This document shows positions 1-12,194 of a stretch of DNA of 64,000 bases, one piece after another. The DNA is from Sclerodactyla briareus (Eukaryota > Echinodermata > Holothuroidea > Dendrochirotida > Sclerodactylidae). Location of the stretch: contig JAODTK010005686.1 in assembly GCA_026419785.1 (NCBI GenBank), positions 1-64,000 of the forward strand, given 5' to 3'. How positions within the stretch are numbered: the first letter of the stretch is position 1; the number at the start of each line of letters is the position of its first letter. The notes beneath the pieces were generated by a model that was given only the letters and a program-made list of their open reading frames with translations, did no database searches and was not told where the DNA came from. Made by a program: the position numbers and the translations under genes.

Positions 1-1372
1 CGTTGAAAAGGCAGTCTAAAAATACAAGAGTCGCTTCAAAGGTAAATTAAAGGTGGAGGAAAAAGCAGCAGAGGATTAAACGTTCGAAAGATACCAATCG
101 AAGGATGGAAAAACATTCGGTCGCTGGGGAGACACAAGAGGTCTAAAAAAATTGATATAGTCGAAACCCCTGGGGTGGTAGTCTAAGGGAAAAGTTGGGG
201 AAGGGGAGATCCATAATGTGGTAAGAATCCACCAAGAGGAGGTTGAAGTCGATTGGGGGACAGAAGGAAACCGTGTGGAAAACCAGATGAGAGTAGACAT
301 TGACCTGGGAGATCCGAAGTTGAAAGGCCGGCTCTGAATTCAGACCCGTTTCAAAGGGAAGTTCAAGAGGAAAACTAATACTGATAGTAAGGTTAAGAAA
401 CCTGAACCTAAGCCTATCACTGCAACTGAAGCAGGAACCTAATAAAAACGACACAGGCCAGGGGGGCAGGGGGCGGGAAGGAGAAGATGATCGATATAGA
501 TTTAAAGGACCAAGAGGTTGAAAAAGCGGGGGCCTTGAAAATTCAGAGTAGTTTGAAGGGGAAATTCAAGGAAAGGCAACAACGATACTATGGAAGCTTC
601 TAAACGAGGCTCTGGTATTGCAAGCGGAGCAAATGTGAGTAAAGTAGTTGACAAGAAGTTCAATGAGGGTGGAAGGAGGAAGAGGTTGACATAGAGTTGA
701 TGACCCTGAAGTGGAAAAGGCTGCCTTGAAAATCCAGAGCAGTCTCAAAGGAAGATTTCAGAAAAGGGAAGAGGGAGGCAAAACAACACCCTAAGGCTGG
801 CATTACACAGATTCCCACGAAATGAGCCGTTGCAGCCAGCAGAAGGTTCATGGTAAACTGGTGATGTTAAAGGAGCTATTTGGGAGAGAGAAGACGCAAG
901 ACGGAAAATGAAACGGTCCGCCGAGGTGAAGTCGGAAAACCAAATCCAGGCGAACCAATGGGGCTAAGGGAAATTTGAAGAAATAGGAACAGGCGAGAGA
1001 TAGACATTGATCTTGGCGATCCTGAAGTAGAAGTTTGAAGTTAGAAAGAGCTGCCCTTGCGATACGAGTGTTTCAAGGGAAATTCAAGGGGAAGGGCCCA
1101 GGAGTAATGTGTTCAACTAACAAAAAGACGCAGAGTGAGAAGGCGCGAACAATTGAAAACTCTCTCAAGGGGCTCGGTCGACTGTACAGAGCACTGAAGC
1201 CCCCATCAGAGCTGCCCGGTAAAAAGCCAGGTCAGAGGTAATCCCAACGAGGATGAAGAAGTGGTTGACATCGACTTGGATGACCCTGAGGTCCAGAAAG
1301 GAGAAAGCGCCGCCAGATCCAGTCTGGTTTTAGGGGCTTGATGAAGCGGAAACAGAGTGATTGGTCTGAAAC
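1..1372 (+). pseudogene. PCP4/neurogranin-like multi-IQ calmodulin-binding protein, repeated IQ segment (broken)
   Basis: Six copies of a motif of the form (V/I)DIDL-x-DPEVEKAALKIQ followed by SSFKGKFKKR are readable on the plus strand: an IQ-only piece at 1-47, then full copies near 292-376, 490-575, 676-777, 994-1100 and 1258-1350. The acidic DIDL..DPE stretch before a single IQ helix is the signature of PCP4/PEP-19, neurogranin and the insect igloo protein, which bind calmodulin, often in its calcium-free form. Copies are spaced 186-318 bp apart with basic, low-complexity linkers, so this is a tandemly amplified domain array. Each copy is well conserved, but frames change between copies and stops occur (for example TGA in the second copy). 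It continues off the left edge. Single-base indels may be sequencing errors or true decay; I cannot tell which. The family call is firm, exon borders are not. Confidence 0.6.
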
Positions 1373-3159
1373 CTGTGATGGTGGAACTTGTTGTGGTCTT
1401 CCCGTTTGTTGAATGCCCCCTACCCGAGGTCTTTCCAGAACGGCATGGGAACCCTCAATGTGGTGTTGATTGAATATAAATAGTTAAAATGGTTTTTGCA
1501 CGAAGCTCTAGATTTGTTGTAGCGTACAGGTAGATAAATACCTGCATATTTTTGTTGTCCCTGTTTTTCTTTTCATTCACTTTTGGTAATTAGAAAAAAA
1601 TTTGCAGCCCTGGGTAGGGCCACTTTGTCACCACTTTCTGTTAATACCTGATTGTTAAGCGTTAATTGTTACCCGTACTGTTCACGGGATCGCGCAAGTG
1701 ATTGGTCACTCACAGGAGGTGATTTGTCAGTGCATGATACTCTTTATTACAATGAGCAACACATGTTTGAAGATAGGCAATAATGACCGGATAATAGTAT
1801 ATCTATGTGGTGGTCATAGTGTGTTACTTGGATAGAACGCAATATAGGACCATTGACGTTTTTAAACACCCTATTAATTGTAGACTGGGTCATCTATAGC
1901 TGAATCTAATCCCAGCTGGACAGCAGGCCAGAGTGGGGGTGGGGGGGGGGGGTATGAAAATAGGTGTGAAATACCCAACCTGCCCAAAACAATAATGAAG
2001 AGAATGACTTGCATAAGTATGTAAACAAGCGAATAAAACTAACTGGCCATTTTGCTCAACTGATGCAATTCACAGATGCTGCGATTAGGGACCGAGGGTT
2101 GCAGTCCCCGGGGATGTCAGCATCTCCAAGAATAATCAGTGCACAGGAAGTTCATCAAAAGTTCAGAATCGACATCGCTTACATTAAAATCTCTTTCTTT
2201 CGTGCTAACCAGTTTATATCGCATGATTTGAGAAAATCAGTGGTTGAATTGTTTATCAATTCTTTAATGGGCAAGCCTTCCCCTTTAACCTGGTTTACAG
2301 ATGATTTTGTTCCAGAAGGTTTCTATAAGCAGCTTGAATTCATCTTGGATATTGTTGATTCGTTGTGTACTGTATCAAAGATGTTTTGCTCCCGGTTGTT
2401 GTTGATGCTTGTTTTTTTCTTTCATGTGAATATATGTACGCAAAGGGTAGGAGATTGTGTTTGTGCAGAAACAAAACAGCATCTTGCCTAATGAAACTAA
2501 TTCTCACCAGGGGTCCGATCTTAGACAGTAAACTAATTGCCCGACAATGGGTGCCTATCTCTTTGTAGCCTGTCACTGAAATCTGAAAAAGGAACTTGTG
2601 TGATAGTCCTTTCTGTTATTCTGTTATTGTTATCAGGGAACTTTGGATCCCGTATTCCCTCTCCTGATGGAATTGCGGTCATTGCTCTTGTAAAGTTGGG
2701 CGCGAACAAACATTATGCACACTATATCGAGTTAGCCCTAGTATTTGAAACAGGTTGTGTTTTTCACTAACTATTATTTAGTTAGAGTAGATTCTGATAT
2801 TTGAAGCATTGTTTTCACACAATTGAAAATAACTCAATCTCTAAGCCTTCACCTCTGCATGCTTCAGATCCCCAATTAACATCGATTCATATTTCAAGTT
2901 ATGGTTTAGGCAAGGCCACCATGTTCCAATACAAAACAAAAAACTAATATCAGATTGATTGAAAGGCTCCATGCTGTCTGTGCTGATAAACACGGGAAAA
3001 ATAACAGATAATAAGCGGTGAGTTATCAGTAAATTGGTACATGTACAACCCGGCACATAATGAGAAAGAGTGGAAGATATATTTCACTTTCTTTTGTTTC
3101 TCCATACATTCTTCCGAGAGTATATCTGTGTGATGTTTTGCCATTGAAAACTGACCAGG
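1373..3159. other. Stretch without recognised gene, probably intronic
   Basis: Lies between two blocks of the IQ-repeat gene and is therefore most simply an intron or intergenic spacer. It is AT-rich with a G-rich run near 1935-1953. A 160-codon open frame at 2009-2491 shows no family resemblance and is not called. Confidence 0.4.
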
Positions 3160-3393
3160 CTAAAGCTGAGGAGAACCAAGCTGCCAATGATGGAGCAGAC
3201 AAACGAGGGTCAGATGAGGGAGGGAAGAACACGATTGGTCGATATGACAAACAGAACAGACAGACGGGGGGGAAGCTGACACTGAGAAGGAGGAGGAGGG
3301 AGGAGTAGACATTCGACCTGAACGACCCAGAAGTGGAACAGGCCGCCATGAAGTACCGGCAGGATTTAAGGGGTTCAAAGCCAGAAAGAGGTA
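3160..3393 (+). pseudogene. Further exon of the IQ-repeat gene
   Basis: After a possible acceptor (…gaccag) the frame reads a charged linker starting KAEENQAANDGADKRG and rich in Lys, Arg, Glu and Gly, then VDI-DLNDPEVEQAAMKY and a basic tail. This is the same acidic-plus-IQ module as at 1-1350, with the IQ pair changed to YR. One extra C inside the DID codons (near 3313) shifts the frame between linker and motif. A GT follows the basic tail near 3392 (…gaaagaggtatat) and could be a donor. Position, strand and motif tie it to the upstream array as one gene. The broken frame leaves open whether it is expressed. Confidence 0.5.
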
Positions 3394-3404
3394 TATGTTA
3401 TGAG

Positions 3405-4380
3405 GGCTTATCTGGCTGTGTGGTTCAACGCAGAAAATAAAAAAAAGTTGCAAATTCTGTTCCATGCTGCACAACTTGGTTAAAGCGAAGAAAGGTGCAA
3501 CCCTATTTATCTTTGCCGGGTGGTTCACCACAAAAGAGAGAACATTGCAGTGTGGAAGATTATGGAGTGCCACCACGATAAAAAGGCAGAAAAGTGCACT
3601 TAATGTATCTGGCTGTGTGGTGCAACACAGAAAAATAGAAAAACAATGCAGGGGGAAGCATTATAAAAGTGCAACACTGGATAAAAAAAGGACAGAACGA
3701 CAAGTGCAAGTCGATTATTTGGCCGTGTTGTGAAAACACAGAAAAATAGAAAACAGTGGAATGGAAAAAAGTATTATTGAAGTGCCACGCAAGGGATGAG
3801 AAAGACAGGGGGGGGAAAGGTGCCAACAAAGTCTGATAGTTGGCGTGTGTGAAAACACAGAAAAATAGAAAACAGTGGAAAAAAAACGAGGGAAGTGCCA
3901 CGCAACTGGATAAAAAAAGACATGGTGAAAGGTGCAAGTCTAATTTATTTGGCCATGTGTGCAACACAGAAAAATAGGAAACAAATGCAGTGGAGAACAG
4001 TATAGAGGGCACACAACTGGATAAAAAGGACAGAAAAGGTGAAAAAGTTGATTACTTGGCCAGGTCATGCAAACAGGAGAAAAATCGAAAGCAATTCAGT
4101 GGGAAAAATGTGCAGTAAATGGCAGGAGGGTACAAATTAATTTAATCCAGCTGTGTGGTTCAATTTCCAACAAAAATAAATGAAAAAGAACATTGCAGGG
4201 AGAAAAATATTACCAAGTGCCAGACTATGGGGTGTAAAGAGACCAGCAGAAGGGTACAGAATAGTTTATCTGGCTGTGTGGTTCAGCCCCATAATGAAAA
4301 ACATTGGCAGTGAGGAATTATGCAGTCCTCACGACTGGGTCAAGAGACAGAAGGGTACAGAAAAAATAAGAACTTGAATG
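3405..4380 (+). repeat. Minisatellite, ~108-bp unit, about nine diverged copies
   Basis: Units begin with variants of TATCTGGCTGTGTGGTTCAA, run through cacagaaaaatagaaaac and a segment like agtgccacaactggataaaa, and end in aaggtgcaag. Unit starts are near 3409, 3509, 3607, 3717, 3838, 3947, 4055, 4147 and 4268, giving spacings of 92-121 bp. Copies have drifted by base changes and short indels. It starts directly after the 3160-3393 exon. Confidence 0.8.
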
Positions 4381-4394
4381 TAGCCCCCACGTCA

Positions 4395-4995
4395 AATGAT
4401 CGAGAAACCCTTGGAAGTGGATGGGTATACCGCACAGGTTATTCTCTCCAGGTCGTTCGTCTCACGTCCCTAGGCTAAGCAAGAGCTTTCACTCCTTGCT
4501 CATGTCTGGAGGGTTCCTCTCATCATATGAAAGGGAGGCATTTTCGAGGCTTGTGTCATGAGTGTCATGCTCTATGGCATGATACCTGGCAGTAAAACGA
4601 CCACTTGATTAAGAATGGACAGAATGATATGAAATGATCAGATGGATGTGTGACGTGACTTGAACCGGATAGGAAGCCTTCTGATGATCTGAGGGATCGT
4701 TGGGCCTTGCTAAATTATCGAGTGTGTCCAGGGCGTAGATCGAGGTGGTTGGCGGCCATTCGAAAGAATGCATGATGAGAACTGGGTAAAGAATTCTAGG
4801 GAGATTGAGGTAACTGGCCGGCGTGGCAACGGTAGGCCCCGGAATACCCTGGGAGGAGGTTAATCATAGTGATCTTGCAGCAGAAGGTAGAGACCGTGCT
4901 CTTGCACAGAATAGGGTAGAGTGAAGCGGCTTGCCGTCGAGACCTCCGCTACCCCATGCCAGCATGGAACTGTCTATGATGATGTATATGAGGGT
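4395..4995 (+). mobile_element. Non-LTR retrotransposon, C-terminal end of reverse transcriptase ORF (5'-truncated relic)
   Basis: Across shifting frames the plus strand reads the end of a LINE polyprotein: a segment like SFHSLLMSGGFLSSYERG, then CVMSVMLYG (family form 'C..S.MLYGSETW'), a stretch matching 'NDMRMIRWMCGV', RWLAAIRK followed by DENWVK, and the basic block TGRRGNGRPRNTLG, ending with DRALAQNRVEWSEA. The order LYGSETW / W-C / GRRG.GRPR..W / A.NR..W is typical of the region behind the palm and thumb in many LINE pol proteins. Palm and endonuclease are absent, as expected for 5' truncation. At least three frameshifts make it non-functional. The clade cannot be fixed from this fragment. 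Confidence 0.65.
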
Positions 4996-5061
4996 ATGCT
5001 GTTGGATGAGTGTAGTGTGCTTAGTGCTTGTCATTGTTTTGAGGATTTTGTATCCCCTATA

Positions 5062-5215
5062 GTGGCCGTGGTGGCCTACTTGGTTAGGTGTCGAGTTTGT
5101 AACCCAGAGGTTGTTTGGGTTCGAGCCTGCCACGTTGTACCCTTGAGCACGGTACTTCATCCCACTTGCTTTCTCTTCGCCCCGGTGTACAAATGGGGAC
5201 CGTGAGGTTTCAGAC
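5062..5215 (+). mobile_element. tRNA-derived SINE
   Basis: A tRNA-like head begins GTGGCCGTGGTGGCCTACTTGG, with TGGCCTACTTGG in the place of the pol III A box, and has an exact B box GGTTCGAGCC at 5118-5127. Behind it comes a body like gttgtacccttgagcacgg … ggtgtacaaatggggacc, which resembles the 'TTGGGCAAGGCACTT…GGTGTATAAATGGG' module common to many invertebrate SINEs. The A-to-B distance suits a tRNA. It is not called a tRNA gene because no acceptor-stem pairing is evident. Confidence 0.6.
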
Positions 5216-5410
5216 CACCATTGCACGATTAGCGCCACGATATACTCTCTGGGATTGTCAGGGTTCGTGACTGGTTCCTATGATCGGGGTAATGTTCCAG
5301 ATCAATAGTTTTCCAGATCACATTCCCTACCACCCTCCATCTTCCGAATCTGATCTGCTTGGCACTGAGAGACCAAAATTGTTAATCTCTCTTGAAATAT
5401 TGTTCTGCAG

Positions 5411-5980
5411 CTGAGAACAAAAATATGAGAGTCACAGACAAGCCATCTGGTGAAGGGGGAGAAGAGTAAACCTATCCCTGCAAACCGAGCTCTCCCACCT
5501 CGAACGAGGACTTGCCACCTTTCAATGATGACACTCCTCCTGTCAAAGAGGACACACCCCCTGTTGAAGAGGACATTCTCCCTGTTGAAGAAGACCACAC
5601 CCCCTGTCGAAGAGGAGGGACCACCCCGTCAAAGGGACATGCCCCCTGTCAAAGAGGACACACCCCAAGGGGGAAAAAGGACCACCCCCTGCCTGAAAGA
5701 GAAGAACGGGTCCGCCGGGGACGACAGGCGCTCCGGATGACAAGGACAACTAGCATGGAGCGGGACAACAGCAGAAGTCGTGGGTGGCAAGGAACCCTCC
5801 AGCAGCCCCCTCTGAAGGAGACGCCCCGCCTTAAGAGCAAGCAGACCCACCCACTGAGAATTAGTCATCTCCTGCTAGAGGTAGGGCCGCAGCCCACTGT
5901 ACTAAGACACAGAGAAACTGTTGAGCATATTGAGCACCAAAATGAAGATGGGCGAGAGGAAGATGAGGGATGTCTTTAAT
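5411..5980 (+). CDS. Proline/glutamate-repeat exon, probably C-terminal part of the IQ-repeat gene
   Basis: A pyrimidine-containing stretch ending tgttctgcag gives a good acceptor, and the exon opens AENKNMRVTDKPSGEGGEE. It then carries a 7-residue repeat of the form TPPVKED / TPPVEED / ILPVEED (21-bp unit, about six copies over 5530-5690), followed by an arginine- and lysine-rich tail. Two frames share the repeat: the +1 frame holds an open stretch to a TAA at 5977-5979, while the other carries part of the PPVEE units, so at least one indel lies inside. Low-complexity acidic-proline tails are common in scaffold-like proteins but give no specific function. Joining it to the IQ gene is inferred from strand and order only. 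It could be a separate gene. Confidence 0.4.
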
Positions 5981-8900
5981 GTAGTATGATATATTACTAT
6001 CCAAAAGGCCTTTGGACAAGGAGTGGCTCAGTTGGGATATTGTTGTTTGCTTTGGGGTGGCCAATGTTGCAGAGATTAGGGGGGGGGGGTGCAAATAGCT
6101 GTAACAGATTAACGGTGAGTTCTTAATGATGGTGCCTTGCAATCCTGAATCCTTTACTATTATCACATGGAGGGAAGGCAATCTCGAAATGTGTCTGAGA
6201 CCCAGAAGAGCATATGATGATAAAAAAAAACTGATACGAAGAACCATTCTATTCAGATAATTCCCAAGATCATCATTTGTGTGAAAATTGGGATCGAGCT
6301 GTGTTAAAATATTTGCATTCAAAATTGTCCGGTCAGATTTCAGTATTCCAAAGTTTACAGGTTTTGTGAGAATGATAAAACACTATATGAAAATAGGAAG
6401 GAAAAAAGAACAGGGAGAATATCCGTTTAAGTCTATACATGTACCAGACTTGTCAACAGCTGAGAGTAAAAAAGCTGTTTCCATGATTAAGGCTCTCCAT
6501 ACATAGACTGCTACGTCTTAGTGCGACAGAGCACAAAGACTATCTTTCTCAGTGAATAGAGTTTCTTAGGTGCTGCTGTGATCAAGGTTTGATGAATTAA
6601 GATTCTTCCAATTGAGGTTAAGTTGTTTTGGTGGATAGTCGTTTTTAGAGGATGCTGGAGTATTTTATTCAGAAATGTCACTCAAACCTATTCCATTTTT
6701 CCCTATGTTTAATACTTTAGTTTTATTTGTATTATACCGTTTACAGTTCCCCGATTCATTTCAGTATTTTAGCAGGGACATGTTCTTGGACTGTAACTAA
6801 AATAAGCTTTGAGCAGAAGAGTACCTGATATCTTCTAGTATTTCCTTTAGATGAAATCATTACTAGTGTACACCAGCAAAATCTGGGCAACTTGAAGACA
6901 AACAATTCCAAGCACCACGAGAAACGTTCAGGGTTAATTTACCAATATTTGGTTCAATGTTTACATACTAACCATCTGGAGAAATCCCTCTAGTTTATCG
7001 TAAGCAAGAGGAAGATTTTGCGCAAGTCTAGGTTACAAAGGATCTGGACTGAGCTTCTGTGAACATCCATTGGTACACTATAGTCAGATCACAAGAATAG
7101 ATAGCATTGGTTGTTGGAAAGTATCTATTGAGTAACTATACCCACACAAGGAAAACAAGTTGGAATACTTTCCAAGGCCGAAGGAATGAAGAAAAGTAAC
7201 AATCGTCTGTATTGGAATACACTTTAATACAGTGGAAGAATCCCATATATTTGAAAGACAGTCACGATAAAGAAATAGTGTTCATTTTCAAAAAAGATTA
7301 GGGTATCTAATGAAGAAATTTTGGTTTTGCGCTAACAAGCACCCTTCTTTCTAATAAAATATTCAAAAATGACTCTGCTGTGTACCTGGGCCCCTGACTT
7401 CAGCTAGCAGTGATGTATGGTGACGATAGATATCATGATCATCACTCGCTGTGATTCTTCCCCTTTGGTTGGCTGAATCAGTTCAGCTGACTGTGCATTA
7501 ACAGGGGTCAATGCACCGTAGTTCGTACAGGCGATTAATACCTAATAAAGAGTGTATAAGTTTTATCACAAAAGGAAAAACTTCGAAAACTTATTTCTTT
7601 CACTTACAGAATGTGATTGAAGGAAAAAGGTCCCTATTCACTCATCTCTCTCTGTTTAATAGGGTTTTCTAGACCCTGAAATTCCTGTCACTCAGTTGAC
7701 GTACAGCGTGGGGCCTGTGCCTTGGTCAGTTGAGTTATATCCACCATAAGGCCATATCCAGAGTATTTTTGAGACCTAGTAATCAATGCAGCCTCAAATC
7801 TGCCCATATGTTTTGCTGTGGATATCAAAAATGGCTGATGCACAGTGTGATGCACTTGCCATGGGACCAAGTTGTCCATACTTTACCATTGATATGAAGT
7901 CCAAATATTTGATTCCCAGATTAGGGGGATTGCGATGATGCAAATGAATGCTCTACCTCCCGGGTGTTCTATGCCGTTTAGGCCGATCCAGCAGGCAAGT
8001 GCTACTTCAGAATGGCCAACCCCCTGGGTCACCGATATATCCAACCCCTTCCCCCTATGGGGATACAATTGACCAAGCGCTGCATGATACTCTTCCTTCC
8101 GCTCAGAATAACAGTATTGCATAGTATTCCACAGTATCACCATATTATGTAGTGAAGGTATTTGCAGCAGACACTCCCATGCAGTATTCGGTTTGCAACC
8201 TACCAGGCTTGTAAAGGTTTGATTTTCTGCTATAAGCACCCCATAAAAAGAACAACACTGTTTATGAGTTTCCTGATTTGAGGTCTGCAAACAAAATGTG
8301 AAAAGGTAACCCCACACCTGTAGCCAGGTGTATTAATAATACACTGTTCATGAAGTCTGAATTATATTCACGTTTTATACATGCGTTCCTAAATTATTTC
8401 CAGTTACATTTCGGGTATTCTGCAGTTGTTACACTTGAACGAGTTAGATCGGAGGAAGTTGGCTAAGTTGAGCTCTTATGCAGGAGCTCGATCCAGGAAA
8501 AAAAAATCAGGTGGTGACAGTACAAAACCGGGAGAAAAGGTGAACCTTCTAAACCTAAAAGTAGATAGATGTTTATAACAAGCCAGAATGGAAGTTAGAA
8601 ATTGCCGCATTTTGCTTGGCTTTGTAGAATTTGTTGTCAGTTTAATTGTGTGTCAGTGTGGACTGGGTCTATGATCAGTACACTGATCCACGAGAATAGG
8701 CATCTGCTCTGCTATATGCAGCTGTTCGGGCTGTGCCCCCCCCCCCTACACATGTCAATCAGGTTAGCATTGAGAGATGATGCAATAGGCACAGACATTG
8801 GGGTGGGAAGGAGTCTGAAGAAGAAGAGAACCCCACACACCACCTAAATAGAGGAGTTTTTTGGTTCGTTTTCCTCGAGTATTGGATGTAGGATATAGCT

Positions 8901-9035
8901 TTCCATTATTTGTTTATCAAGATTATGTATATTCTTAAATTTTGTCACCTTGACCGGAGTAGAAACCACCAATAAAGATGTGACGATCAATCAACGTTTA
9001 TGCAAACAGTCATCTATGGTTCTTGGATTCTTTTA
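5981..9035. other. Stretch without recognised gene
   Basis: AT-rich sequence with a G run at about 6079-6088 and a C run at 8737-8746. Open frames (for example 144 codons on the minus strand at 7883-8317) have no recognisable motif. No transposon signature was read. Confidence 0.35.
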
Positions 9036-9600
9036 TTTTGATTCATTGACTGAAGTCAGGGGAAACCTATGCAGTCATGACAGGGGTGGTATGTGTTATG
9101 TGTGTGATGCCTGGCTGTGAAGAGCATAACTCGACCCCACCTTGATGGATAAGGGTCATACTTGGTATGTGAGTTCCCCATAATGGTACATGTCCTTAGT
9201 GTGTTAGGGTCAGGCTAAGGTCATCTGAGGTCATTAGAGGTCAAAGTATGAAAATTTTGTGAAAGAGGATAAGTCTAGAACGTTTGGTTCAGTCAAGTTG
9301 AAATTTGATTGTAGTTCTTATGGGGAGTACAGCAAACATATTGTTTTGGTTGCAGGGGGACCAGGGGTCATTTGCGCGAAGAAAGGCCATTATTTTGGGC
9401 AATTCAGGCTTGTAAACAAAGGATCCCACTCGATGGATGAAGCTCATGAGACCTGCAGAGTGGATGAGCTAATACTTGTATGTGTCGCCCTAATGAGTAT
9501 ACAATCCCCGATCACTTGGGTCAAAGGTAATCTGAGTTTAACAAAAACTTCAAGTGAAAATCATGAGCAGTCAAGGAATCACTAGCCACTTGACTTTCTG
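9036..9600 (+). repeat. Copy of the AGGTCA-rich dispersed repeat
   Basis: Opens with a head close to GAAGTCAGGGGAAACCTATG followed by CAGTCATGAC, then a TG-rich stretch, then ACTCGACCCCACCTTGATGG, a segment with three AGGTCA hexamers (9218-9243) and a second half-unit (gataagtctagaacg … tatggggagtacagca). The same order is seen at 25815-27060, 30045-30620, 35440-35700 and 49495-49780. A 108-codon open frame here lies inside the repeat and is not a gene. Confidence 0.7.
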
Positions 9601-9699
9601 GTTCTTGGTAACCTGTCATGTCCTCAATATATTGGTAAGGAGGCATGGGGGTGGATACAGGGAAGCTCCGCAATAGAGCCCTGACTCAACTCAAGAATT

Positions 9700-9900
9700 G
9701 TGTGTTAGAATCCTACATGGGGAAACCCAAAAGGCGTCTTCTGGATTGTTTCGCGCTTCCCGCAGTTCCGGAGGTCCCTGGTTCAAACCTTGGCATCGGA
9801 CAACTCTGAATCTATCCTTTCTGTGTAGGCGAGTGGGCTTCAGAGGAAAGCTGCAACCACGTCCTTCAGGCGGGAAGTAAATGATGAGTCCTGGGAGCAG
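9700..9900 (+). mobile_element. Possible tRNA-derived SINE
   Basis: A B-box-like GGTTCAAACC at about 9780-9789 lies behind gttccggaggtccct, and a GC-richer body of ~150 bp follows. No convincing A box or second copy was found in the window, so this is only a candidate. Confidence 0.25.
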
Positions 9901-11460
9901 GAAATTTGTTATTCTTGTCTCTTCCTCCAGAGCACTTATTTGGGAAGAGGAGGAAAGATTCGGCAGTGTTCTACTCACACAAAACTGGAACCGCTAACAT
10001 TCTCTGGATAAGGTTACCGAAGTCCAAGTCTGTCAGGGTGTGTCATTTCCCCTGTCTTCTGGTTGTCCTCACGGCGTGACCCAGTAATCCACGGAATACA
10101 AGCATTGTGTGACAAAGAAGTTTGCCCCCTTTTAAGCTAGCACAGGTGAAGAGAGGATAAATCAAATCAACACTCGTATTGAAGGCTTCTAGAATGTTGA
10201 CCTTGTTAAATTGCAAAAATGTTATATGATTGTGCATTGAAAATCATGCACAATCAAACTTTGTTTCATGTTCATAGCATGTCGGTTATAAAGTTACGAT
10301 TTTGAAGATTATAATTATCACTGTAAGTGGACAATTTGCAAATTGGCAAACATTTGATGAGTCATATTACCACTTTTACAAGAAAACGCTAAGAAAAAGC
10401 TCTCAAATTGCCATCATAATTGATAGATATGACACAGAAAAGAAGTTGCCAGTTTGCCAAATCACAAATATATAAATTTGAGGTAGCCATATCTTCCCAA
10501 CCGAAACATGCTAATATAACCTTGAACAAGTTTGATTATTTGGATTATTTTTTTTATTTCCTCGTCACATTAATACAACAAACAGAATTATGTGGCTGGC
10601 CCGTTCCTTTAGGTTTATTTAGATTTTACTTTGAGAAACGTGAGGAGTTTCAATGACGTCATGGGGAAACGATGCAATGGCCGCCAATCTACCTCACCCA
10701 GTAAATGCTGCTTTTTCGTGCCATGATACTAGAAGACAGAAAAGGCTTCACTTGAAAAGATGATCTATTCTTCATATTTTGTTAATCGTTTTGCAGTAGT
10801 AAGTTTTGCTTCCCTTAAAACTCGGGGATATTTTTTAATTTTTTAATTGCCGCTTACACTAGGAGCGTTTTCGTCACTAATACGTTGACTGCCATACGCC
10901 AAAAACCACTCTAAGCCTGACTATCCATCATTAAATGTATGTGTATATCGTCTCAATTGTGGTTTCTTCTGAGCACGTATCGACTAGCCCATGGTATTTT
11001 TCACAGTGTTTTATATTGATCGGAAGCTTGCTCCTTGATTGAATAATCCTAGAGGAAATCGATCAATCTTGTCTTGCAAAACATGAAAGCAGAGTCACGA
11101 TGCATACATTTATATTAACCTATCAATCAGTATCAATATGTTCTTGTTTGGCAGTTCTCGGCAGAGACTACGAGAACATCGATGATAAGCAGTTTAGGGT
11201 TGTCCTACGCAGCCTCCAGAATGGATTCTTAATAGCCTGTGGCTGATGTCCTATGCGTTGGGAATCTCTTATTTAAAACAGAAATGATTTTTAGCCAATT
11301 ACCCATTTCAGAGTCGCGGTATGTTCAGATTCCTTGTGCTCCAATTTGTTTTCCTCCCAACTAAGACGGATAAATAGAGTATTCAGTCTGTGGAACACCT
11401 TATTTATAAAAAGCCTACTTCAGTTCTCACCAAATATGGCTAGGCCTATACTTATCCAGG
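9901..11460. other. Stretch without recognised gene
   Basis: AT-rich, no motif-bearing reading frame, no clear repeat. Short open frames at 10043-10237 and 10420-10656 are unremarkable. Confidence 0.35.
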
Positions 11461-11780
11461 CAGTAGCGTAGGCGAAAGATTTGTTAGAGTAGGGGGGGGG
11501 GGGTTTCATGGAGGCGCGATGTACTGGGAGTGAGGGGGGGCAAGGCTTAGGTGTTACAACATGTTTACCATCTATGCGGAGCGCCACCAGGGTTTGGCGC
11601 GGGGCGTATGCGAAAATTTTTTTGGTCTTAGAATCTCCTAGATGGCCGGAAACGGGCATTTCTCTCGTGTATTTTGTTGAAGAAAGCTCACCCAAAAATT
11701 CTGAAATGTATGTTCCATTTTGGATTCTGGAAAACCCTGATGGTCCATTAGGACTTTGCTCCTGTATTCCAACCACGTTG
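11461..11780 (+). mobile_element. hAT-like non-autonomous element fragment
   Basis: Starts CAGTAGCGTAGGCG, close to the CAG(T/G)GGCGTAG termini of hAT elements, then a run of ten G. The following gcggagcgccaccagggttt … aaatttttttggtctt … ctagatggccggaaacgggc aligns with matching parts of the repeats at 36690-36790 and 40955-41060. The right end was not located. Confidence 0.5.
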
Positions 11781-12194
11781 CAACGTTGTAACTAAGTGGA
11801 CATTTTGCAAGTAGTGATCCTAAATATACTGTATTTTTTTGTGCCGGTGATGGAACAGATGCTCCACTGCGCTAATGGAATTTGACCCTTTTCATATATA
11901 CTCCGCATACTTGGATTAGCCGGGTTCTAACTACCAAAACTCATATTTAATACATGCATGATGAATAAAATGAACAATTGTTTTTGGATGAATTTGAAGG
12001 TCCTCTGAGATCAATAAGTCTACTACTTGTACACAACGAGTACAGCATCAATTGCAGATCAAGGCTATAAAATTGAGTGGTAGAGCTTCTTAGGGGGGGG
12101 GGGGGGGGGTCACGAGAAACTGTACCTGCAGCGATTTTGGTCAAAAAAAGGAATTCAGTAATCGAGCAGAGGAATGGACTAAATACATCAACGA

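Noticed and set aside
2009..2491. 160-codon plus-strand frame
   Set aside because: No family resemblance. It lies between exons of the IQ-repeat gene and ends in a low-complexity hydrophobic stretch.
5062..5135. Functional tRNA gene
   Set aside because: Good B box but A-box region and stem pairing do not form a convincing cloverleaf, and a SINE-like body follows.
9259..9585. 108-codon plus-strand frame
   Set aside because: Lies within the AGGTCA-rich dispersed repeat, and its translation is not kept in other copies.
11769..11790. Short identity cgttgcaacgttgtaac between 11772 and 18173
   Set aside because: Only 17 bp and partly palindromic; without flanking similarity it does not prove a relation between the two loci.
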